Source of the DNA: Chloroflexota bacterium
GTDB lineage: Bacteria; Chloroflexota; Dehalococcoidia; Lucifugimonadales; JACPCL1
Length of the DNA stretch: 11,661 nucleotides
Direction: 5' to 3'
Assembly (NCBI GenBank): GCA_016210375.1
Contig: JACQUH010000225.1
Location: 1 to 11,661, forward strand
Position numbers and translations under genes: made by a program. Position 1 is the stretch's first letter. Every line of letters begins with the position of its first letter. Shown piece by piece: positions 6,609-11,661 of this stretch. The notes under the pieces were generated by a model. The model ran no database searches and was not told where the DNA came from. It saw nothing but the letters and a program-made list of their open reading frames with translations.

Positions 6609-8810
6609 ATGGGCCGCGCAGCCAGATGTCTCCCGTTTGTCCTTCTTCTCCTGCTCTCCCTGGCGGTGGTCGCTTGCCAGGGGGAAGTGGGGCCGCAGGG
6701 ACCCCAGGGTGCCAAGGGTGATACTGGTCTCACGGGTATCCAGGGCATCAAAGGGGAACCGGGCCTCCCGGGCCTCCCGGGTCTCCTGGGATCCAAGGGG
6801 GATCCTGGCCCCCAGGGTCCAAAGGGAGAGCCGGGCCTCCTGGGCCCCAAAGGCGAAACGGGCCCAGAGGGGGAGTCCGCGTATCTTCTGGCTGATGGGT
6901 ACAAGATCAATATCAAGGGAGTGACCATCGGGGCAGACCGAAAGCCGGTAGTGACCTTCGCCATCCAGGACGGCAAGGCCCAGCCCCTGAAGCTCACGGA
7001 CCTGGATAGCAACCCCAGCTTTGTGATGGCCTACATCAAAACAGACCCGGCAAGTGGCATCACCCAATATGTCAACTACGTCACCACTACCGTCACCGGT
7101 ACTCCCTTCGTGCTGGACGGCAAGACCACACAGCCGAAGCTAGTCTCGTGGCCCACCAGGCCCGGCGTGGCTTCGGGCGGTGTCTTCGCCCCCGTGAAGG
7201 CCGGGGAGTACACCTACACCTTCCGTGACCCGCTGCCCTCGGGCTACGACACGAAGGCCACCCACACCGTAGGCGCCTACACTTCCCGGGGCGCGCGCGA
7301 GTTCGTGAGCAATGATGTCTTCAGCTTTGTCCCCGCCGGCGGGGTGGTGGCTACCACAAGACAACTGGTCAACGTCAACAACTGCAACGCTTGCCACAAA
7401 ACGCTGGCGGCCCATGGCGGCCTGCGCCAGGATACCCGGCTGTGCGTGCTCTGCCATACTCAACAGAATGTTGACCCGGAGAGCGGCAACAGCGTGGACT
7501 TTCAGGTCATGGTCCACAAAATCCACAACGGCAGGGACCTGTCCAGCGTTCAGGCAGGCAATCCCTATTTCATTGTTGGTTTCAACCGGTCGGTCGCCAA
7601 CTATTCCGAGGTCGGGTGGCCCCAGGACGTTCGGAACTGCACCACGTGCCACAAGGCAGCGCCCAACGCCGATGACTATAAGAACGCCCCGACGGTGGCC
7701 GCCTGTACTTCTTGCCATGAGGATGTGGACCCCCTGAAGGGCGTCAAACACGACATTGCGACCGAGGCGGAGTGCACGACGTGCCACAAGGCCGACACTG
7801 GGCGGGAGTTTGACAACTCGGTGGTGGGGGCACACGTGATACCGTTGCAGTCCAAACAGCTTGGCGGCTTGAAAGTGGAGATAGTTCGCGTCACCAACAC
7901 CGGGCCGGGCCAGAAGCCCACCGTGGTCTTCAAAGCCACGGATAATGCCGGGGCAAGACTCCCCGTATCAGCCATTACCAGCGTGAGCTTCAACGTGAAG
8001 GGCCCCACCACTGACTACCTGGGCTCCAAGTTGACAGAGGCCGCCACTCTGACTAACGTAGTGACTGACGCTGATGGCAACTTTGCCTATACCCTCACGC
8101 AAGCCATCCCGGCGGATGCCAAAGGTACCTATGCCATAGGCATGGAGGTGGGCCGGAATCAGACCATCAGAGGAAGGGGGGGCGTAGACCTGGCCGTGAA
8201 CGAACGCGCCTACAATCCGGTAGCCTACGTCCCTGTCACGGACGCGGTGGCGGTTCCCAGGCGGAAGGTAGTCTCTACCGAGAAGTGCAACGTGTGCCAC
8301 AAGGAGATAGCCTTCCACGGTGGCGGACGAAAGAACACCGCCGAGTACTGCCAGCTTTGCCACAACCCGGTAAACGTGGACGTTCCCGAACAGGTGCCTG
8401 CGAGCCTGGGCGGCCCCTACGACGTGAAGCCGCAGTCCATCAGCTTGCAGTTCATGATTCACCGGATCCATACCGGCGAAGACCTGACGAGCGACTTCAC
8501 TATCTACCGGACCCGGGGAGTGTTCAACTTCAACGAGATTGCCTTCCCCGGAGACCGGCGGGCCTGCGAGACGTGCCATCTCCCTGGCACCTACCTGCTG
8601 CCCCTTCCGGCAACCAACGCCAGTGTGTTGGCGCCTCGCGAGTCCAACAGCCCGCTTGGGCCTACGACGGCGGCCTGCCTGGGTTGCCATGATGCCCGGG
8701 CCACGGCGGCGCACGCCGATACTCAGACCAGCGCAATCAAGGGCGAGGCGTGCGCCGTCTGCCACGGCGCGGGCCGGGACTTTGACGTGGTCGCCGTACA
8801 CAAGAGCTAG
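6609..8810 (+). CDS. OmcA/MtrC-family decaheme c-type cytochrome lipoprotein with collagen-like segment
   Basis: The frame also offers GTG at 6603, but ATG at 6609 sits 5 nt after the GGGGG Shine-Dalgarno, so I chose it (733 aa). Positions below count from 6603. A signal sequence ends in the lipobox VVAC (Cys25), so the protein should be lipid-anchored outside the membrane. Residues 27-92 are 22 uninterrupted G-x-y triplets, a collagen-like stalk. A beta-rich domain follows to about 255, then five CxxCH haem sites (261, 281, 346, 368, 391), a second beta domain (about 405-545), and five more (562, 583, 655, 692, 717), the last two spaced by CLGCH and CAVCH. This two-by-five pattern is that of the extracellular decaheme cytochromes MtrC/OmcA, which pass electrons to metal oxides, flavins or other cells. 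Downstream is a TPR protein. No porin (MtrB) or MtrA partner is present in the window. Confidence 0.93.
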   Translation: MGRAARCLPFVLLLLLSLAVVACQGEVGPQGPQGAKGDTGLTGIQGIKGEPGLPGLPGLLGSKGDPGPQGPKGEPGLLGPKGETGPEGESAYLLADGYKINIKGVTIGADRKPVVTFAIQDGKAQPLKLTDLDSNPSFVMAYIKTDPASGITQYVNYVTTTVTGTPFVLDGKTTQPKLVSWPTRPGVASGGVFAPVKAGEYTYTFRDPLPSGYDTKATHTVGAYTSRGAREFVSNDVFSFVPAGGVVATTRQLVNVNNCNACHKTLAAHGGLRQDTRLCVLCHTQQNVDPESGNSVDFQVMVHKIHNGRDLSSVQAGNPYFIVGFNRSVANYSEVGWPQDVRNCTTCHKAAPNADDYKNAPTVAACTSCHEDVDPLKGVKHDIATEAECTTCHKADTGREFDNSVVGAHVIPLQSKQLGGLKVEIVRVTNTGPGQKPTVVFKATDNAGARLPVSAITSVSFNVKGPTTDYLGSKLTEAATLTNVVTDADGNFAYTLTQAIPADAKGTYAIGMEVGRNQTIRGRGGVDLAVNERAYNPVAYVPVTDAVAVPRRKVVSTEKCNVCHKEIAFHGGGRKNTAEYCQLCHNPVNVDVPEQVPASLGGPYDVKPQSISLQFMIHRIHTGEDLTSDFTIYRTRGVFNFNEIAFPGDRRACETCHLPGTYLLPLPATNASVLAPRESNSPLGPTTAACLGCHDARATAAHADTQTSAIKGEACAVCHGAGRDFDVVAVHKS

Positions 8811-8826
8811 CGGTAGCCAGCTCGCG

Positions 8827-8861
8827 CCACAGGAGGACTGCGGTACCCAGTCCTCCTGTGG
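8827..8861 (+). terminator. Hairpin terminator after the cytochrome gene
   Basis: A perfect 14-bp stem (CCACAGGAGGACTG at 8827-8840, its complement at 8848-8861) with a 7-nt loop starts 16 nt after the cytochrome stop. It is followed by TCATTGG, a poor T-tract. It may terminate or attenuate transcription into the TPR gene. Confidence 0.65.
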
Positions 8862-8902
8862 TCATTGGAACGGGGCGGGAGTAGGAGACACGGGAGACAA
8901 AG

Positions 8903-9799
8903 ATGCGTAGCCGGAGGCGAATGCCGCTTTCCCCCTCGGACCCGGTTGACCAGGGCAGTGTTCCCTATTGGAGCCGCGATGCTCGCAGGCTGCTAGGGCT
9001 CGCAAGAGGCGCGTCGGCTGCTGAGGTGGAGCAGCGGCGAAGGGAGCTGGTGGCCTGGCTCACCTCTCCCGCCGTGCCCCAGTCTCTGCGACCCTGGGCC
9101 GAGGGCCAGGCGAGGATGGTGGAGCAAAGCGCTGCCCTCCTGCTGGCTTCATCCCCGGAGGCGTCAAGGCAGAGAAGGCGAGGCCGGGGGGAGACGCCCC
9201 GGGCTGCAACTTCGCGGTTCCCATTCCTGCGGCGCACTGTTCTTGGCCCTGCGGGGTACGTCTCTATGGCCCTGGTTGTTGGCGTGGTCATTCTGGTCGC
9301 GCTCTTGTGGAAGGAGATGGGGAGCACGCCGGCGCGGCGTACCCCTGAGTTTACCTTGCAGGAAGGCGGGGGAGTGGTGGACGAGGCGCAGCTTGCCAGG
9401 CTAAAGGCCGCGGCGGTCCAGAACCCGAACGACCCCACTCTCCTCTTTGACATCGCGGAAACGTACATGACCGGGGACCGGTGGGCTGAGGCGATTGAGT
9501 GGTTCACACGCTATCGGAAGCTGGACCCAGAGAACCTGCACGCGCAGGTTGATATTGGCATCGCCAGCATGAGCCTGGGCCTGTACGACCAGGCGGAGGA
9601 GATGCTCCAGGGTGTGCTGGCGAAAGACCCGGGCAACGTCCAGGTCCACTACAGCCTTGGGTTTCTCTACGCCTCTTTGCCTACCCCATCAGCGGACAAG
9701 GCGAAGCAGCACTGGGAAGAGGTGATCCGGCTGGCGCCGGACTCAAGCTTTGCGGAGAATGCGCGGGTGCACCTGCTGGAGGGGAACCCCGGCGGATAG
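8903..9799 (+). CDS. Membrane-anchored TPR protein, possible cytochrome biogenesis or assembly factor
   Basis: The protein has 298 residues. ATG at 8903 follows GGAG with suitable spacing; the in-frame ATG at codon 7 is an alternative. Residues 20-85 form a charged helical domain (WSRDARRLLGLARGASAAEV) reminiscent of short J-like or SHOCT-type helical modules, but I cannot name it. A basic, Arg-rich stretch (89-111) precedes a single membrane segment (about 113-136). Beyond it are three tetratricopeptide repeats at about 176-209, 210-243 and 244-280, with typical signatures such as A-x-x-Y-x-x-x-G-x-x-x-x-A and closing DP pairs. The layout recalls the TPR-containing CcmI/NrfG group, which holds apocytochromes for haem attachment. 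That role is inferred mainly from the position 92 nt downstream of a decaheme cytochrome; TPR domains are general protein-binding modules. Confidence 0.8.
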   Translation: MRSRRRMPLSPSDPVDQGSVPYWSRDARRLLGLARGASAAEVEQRRRELVAWLTSPAVPQSLRPWAEGQARMVEQSAALLLASSPEASRQRRRGRGETPRAATSRFPFLRRTVLGPAGYVSMALVVGVVILVALLWKEMGSTPARRTPEFTLQEGGGVVDEAQLARLKAAAVQNPNDPTLLFDIAETYMTGDRWAEAIEWFTRYRKLDPENLHAQVDIGIASMSLGLYDQAEEMLQGVLAKDPGNVQVHYSLGFLYASLPTPSADKAKQHWEEVIRLAPDSSFAENARVHLLEGNPGG

Positions 9800-9838
9800 G
9801 CCCGCAGGCTGGGAGGGGCGATAGGTCACACGAGATAG

Positions 9839-9864
9839 GGGCGTCCCGGTTTGTCGGGACGCCC
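9839..9864 (+). terminator. Hairpin terminator after the TPR gene
   Basis: GGGCGTCCCG (9839-9848) pairs perfectly with CGGGACGCCC (9855-9864) around a 6-nt loop, 39 nt after the TPR gene stop. It is followed by TTACGG, so the T-tract is weak. The simplest reading is a terminator for the TPR gene. Confidence 0.6.
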
Positions 9865-9889
9865 TTACGGGTGCCTGCTAAAGACCTTC

Positions 9890-9940
9890 GTCATTCAGAG
9901 CGCGTGAGTCCCGATAGAATCGGGACTCGTTCAGAATGAC
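9890..9940. repeat. 51-bp palindromic intergenic repeat, related to the copy at 5958
   Basis: The arms start GTCATTCAGAGCG (9890) and, from the other side, GTCATTCTGAACG, and both then read GAGTCCCGAT before a short centre; the left arm carries a few extra bases. The GTCATTC-GA core is shared with the palindrome at 5958-6032, so both belong to one dispersed family. A further small inverted pair, GGGGCG/CGCCCC at 9984-10005, lies between it and the queA fragment. Confidence 0.65.
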
Positions 9941-10025
9941 AGCCCCCGCCGCTGTTTTCGCAGGCATACCGCCGCGATGCGTAGGGGCGTAAGGCATTGC
10001 GCCCCCAACGCTGGCCGACGGCGGT

Positions 10026-10226
10026 TGGGCGGATTTGTCCATCCTACCGGGGCACCGCTTCAGGTTTATGGATGCCCTGGTCACCAACTTCCATCTGCCA
10101 CGCTCCAGCCTGCTGATGCTGGTTTCTGCCTTTGCGGGACGGGAGCGCATTCTTGCCGCGTACGACGCTGCTGTACAGGAAGGGTACCGCTTCTACAGCT
10201 TTGGCGACGCGATGCTGATTGGGTAG
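10026..10226 (+). pseudogene. queA: queA 3' fragment (S-adenosylmethionine:tRNA ribosyltransferase-isomerase, C-terminus only)
   Basis: The frame ending at TAG 10224-10226 reads WADLSILPGHRFRFMDALVT, then NFHLPRSSLLMLVSAFAGRE, then RILAAYDAAVQEGYRFYSFG and DAMLIG. This is the strongly conserved C-terminus of QueA (family pattern TDLFI-PG-RF, NFHLP-S-LLMLVSAFAG, YRFYSFGDAMLI). QueA makes the epoxyqueuosine precursor on tRNA. Only about 66 of roughly 340 residues are present; upstream of 10026 the sequence turns into a repeat-like intergenic stretch without start or homology. The sequence retained is intact and well conserved, so the truncation is probably recent. A complete queA may exist elsewhere in the genome. 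Confidence 0.85.
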
Positions 10227-10242
10227 CAGCAAATTGGGCCGA

Positions 10243-10271
10243 TTGACGGGCGCTTCCCCCAGGCTTAGACT
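10243..10271 (+). promoter_or_regulatory. Sigma70-type promoter of the hicAB cassette
   Basis: TTGACG (10243-10248, 5/6 to the -35 consensus) and TAGACT (10266-10271, 4/6 to the -10 consensus) are separated by exactly 17 bp. They lie just after the queA fragment stop and 55 nt before the hicA start. No obvious inverted-repeat operator is seen between the promoter and hicA. Confidence 0.6.
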
Positions 10272-10325
10272 CCTTCTGAACTTCTGGGTTGATCGTCTTC
10301 TGCATCCATCCTCAAGGGTCATCAC

Positions 10326-10523
10326 GTGCCTCCAAAGATCAGAGAACTCATAGAAGCGCTGGAGCAGGCCGGTTTTGTTGAACGTGGTGGAAAAGGAAGC
10401 CATCGCAACTTCACTCACCCCAACGTAGTAAAGCTTGTGACGCTTTCTGGTAATCTGGGTGATGACGCGAAACACTATCAAGTTCGGTCCGTTCAGCTCG
10501 CCATTCAGGAGTCAAAGAAATGA
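10326..10523 (+). CDS. hicA: HicA-family mRNA interferase toxin
   Basis: The protein has 65 residues with a GTG start preceded by AAGGG at a 7-nt distance. It has the HicA/YcfA dsRNA-binding-like fold pattern: KIRELIEALEQAGFVERGGK, then GSHRNF with the catalytic histidine at residue 26, then the strand HPNVVKLVTLSG and a C-terminal helix. HicA toxins cleave mRNA and tmRNA and stop growth until neutralised by HicB. The gene overlaps hicB by 4 nt (ATGA), the classical toxin-first, translationally coupled order. Confidence 0.88.
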   Translation: MPPKIRELIEALEQAGFVERGGKGSHRNFTHPNVVKLVTLSGNLGDDAKHYQVRSVQLAIQESKK

Positions 10524-10759
10524 AGGACAGCGCGAGATACGTCAAGATTGTGGAGTGGTCCGAGGAGGACCAGTGCTATGTAGGCAGTTGTCCGGGCCTC
10601 ATTTTCGGGGGGTGCCACGGGCCAGACGAGAAGGCAGTATTCGAGGAACTGTGCCAAATCGTTAATGAGGCGATACAGCTCTACCGGCAGGAAGGCAAGC
10701 CGTTGCCGCCGCCCACTTCAGGCCGGGACCTTGCGAACAGGCTGCAGGAGGCTACGTAG
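10520..10759 (+). CDS. hicB: HicB-family antitoxin, short form without evident DNA-binding domain
   Basis: The protein has 79 residues, starting at the ATG that overlaps the hicA stop. Residues 7-62 have the partial RNase H fold of HicB (YVKIVEWSEEDQCYVGSCPG, then GP-DEKAVFEELCQIVNEAIQ). HicB binds and blocks HicA. Many HicB proteins carry a C-terminal ribbon-helix-helix or helix-turn-helix domain that autoregulates the operon; here only PPPTSGRDLANRLQEAT follows, too short for such a domain. The glycine-rich GLIFGGCHGP segment replaces the more usual PELPGC-TQGDT stretch. Autoregulation may therefore be absent or done by another protein. Confidence 0.85.
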   Translation: MKDSARYVKIVEWSEEDQCYVGSCPGLIFGGCHGPDEKAVFEELCQIVNEAIQLYRQEGKPLPPPTSGRDLANRLQEAT

Positions 10760-10798
10760 CGGCTCTGTTGCCAACATGATTTAGGACCGGAGGGAAGG

Positions 10799-11278
10799 AT
10801 GCCGAGTAGAAACATGTCCGATACCCAAGTCCCCTCAGAAGGAGCGGAGCACTTGGCAATGGGAATGCTCTGCCGAGCTTGCATCCCGACGTTCAAAGCT
10901 CCTGCCTTCAGGGCATCCTATGATTTGGTGGCCATAAACCCCAAGACTAGAACTTCAGCAACGATACAGGTCAAGAGCCGCTTTCAAACAGATTGTGACC
11001 GCGGCTTTGTTCTGAGAAGTCCTTCGGCAGACTTCTTCGTCTTCATATTCCTGAACACTGGAAATTGGTACCGAGGCAAGCCCAACAAAGGGATCAAGGA
11101 ACCAGAATACTTTGTGCTTCCGAGAAGCGAGGACAAGAAGAAGGTGGACTTCACCCGCAAGATGCCTAAATTGTTCATCCGAAGTGACGACCCCGACATG
11201 TCGGAGTTCAAGGATGCCCGGCATCTTGTGGCCGAATTCGTAGGGATCAAAAGGGAAGCCATCATCGGCGCTACGTGA
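10799..11278 (+). CDS. Small protein with PD-(D/E)XK-nuclease-like motifs
   Basis: The protein has 159 residues; ATG at 10799 follows GGAGGGAAGG, a strong Shine-Dalgarno. No named gene is recognised. Residues 14-60 carry a pattern typical of PD-(D/E)XK endonucleases: an N-terminal helix with glutamates (E14, E17), then YDLVAI (D42), and a second strand with IQVKSR (Q57, K59), as in the group annotated as PD-(D/E)XK endonuclease PF11645. The rest (FFVFIFLNTGNWYRGKPNKG, EYFVLP) fits the remaining strands. It starts 39 nt after hicB without an intervening terminator, so it may be in the hicAB transcript, and ends 20 nt before a strong terminator. Its codons are visibly richer in A and T than those of the cytochrome or YYY genes, consistent with transfer. 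The catalytic assignment is inference from motifs. Confidence 0.68.
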   Translation: MPSRNMSDTQVPSEGAEHLAMGMLCRACIPTFKAPAFRASYDLVAINPKTRTSATIQVKSRFQTDCDRGFVLRSPSADFFVFIFLNTGNWYRGKPNKGIKEPEYFVLPRSEDKKKVDFTRKMPKLFIRSDDPDMSEFKDARHLVAEFVGIKREAIIGAT

Positions 11279-11297
11279 AGCACCAGAGCCTTCTTGG

Positions 11298-11339
11298 AAC
11301 ACAAGAGGCCCCGCCTGGAAAGGCGGGGCCTCTTGTGTT
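11298..11339 (+). terminator. Strong intrinsic terminator of the hicAB-nuclease cassette
   Basis: A perfect 19-bp stem (11298-11316 with 11321-11339; core GAGGCCCCGCCT) with a GGAA loop ends in a T-rich run TTTCTG. It starts 20 nt after the nuclease-like gene. It is the strongest hairpin in the window. On the minus strand it lies about 170 nt past the 16S rRNA end and may stop rRNA transcription too, though no T-tract follows there. Confidence 0.85.
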
Positions 11340-11501
11340 TCTGTGGCGCCTTAACCGGTAGATAGTGGAAGGTAGGAGTATGCACGTGAGAAAAGTGACC
11401 GTACGTCGGTGCTTCTGCTGGGGCCTGGTCGGGGCCACAGCCGAGATAGAGGGGTGCACCGTCCGACCGACCTGGGATCGTCCCCGTATGAGGGGGAGTC
11501 T

Positions 11502-11661
<160 letters not shown>

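Noticed and set aside
7968..8801. 277-codon minus-strand frame opposite the cytochrome
   Set aside because: Antisense of a gene with ten CxxCH motifs; the translation has no membrane, signal or domain features.

Overview
The window looks like a chromosomal segment of a high-G+C Chloroflexota bacterium, probably close to Dehalococcoidia. This is inferred from the large Chlor_Arch_YYY (DUF2298) membrane protein, from a 16S rRNA gene end with no 23S gene in the expected position (an unlinked arrangement known in Dehalococcoides), and from the many short palindromic repeats between genes. No taxonomic search was possible.

Layout. Bases 1-3330 hold the 3' part of a giant plus-strand polytopic membrane protein whose start lies outside the window; it contains a seven-copy, 8-bp tandem repeat within the coding sequence. 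Bases 3331-3752 are a gene-free stretch packed with hairpins: a terminator-like hairpin and a nested palindromic, MITE-like element of about 230 bp. Bases 3797-5916 (minus strand) hold two decayed pieces of an aldehyde ferredoxin oxidoreductase gene. Between them lies an intact gene for a secreted protein made of two tandem copies of a domain of about 169 residues, with its own promoter and terminator-like hairpin. Bases 5917-6608 are a gene graveyard: a palindromic repeat, a direct repeat, the last residues of a DppC/OppC-type ABC permease, and the control region of the next gene.

Bases 6609-8810 encode a lipoprotein of the OmcA/MtrC decaheme cytochrome family with ten CxxCH sites and a 22-triplet collagen-like segment straight after the lipid anchor. 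It is followed, after a hairpin, by a membrane-anchored TPR protein (8903-9799) that could help cytochrome assembly or partner binding. These two genes suggest extracellular electron transfer.

Bases 9800-10226 hold a terminator, another palindromic repeat and a broken queA 3' end. From 10243 a recognisable sigma70-type promoter precedes a compact cassette: hicA toxin, overlapping hicB antitoxin, then a small protein with PD-(D/E)XK-nuclease-like motifs, ended by a very strong hairpin terminator at 11298-11339. The window closes with the 3' end of a 16S rRNA gene on the minus strand, converging on the cassette.

The main theme is a region of turnover. Fragments of at least three once-functional genes (aor, dppC-like, queA) lie among palindromic repeats, beside accessory genes (repeat protein, electron-transfer cytochrome, toxin-antitoxin/nuclease cassette).
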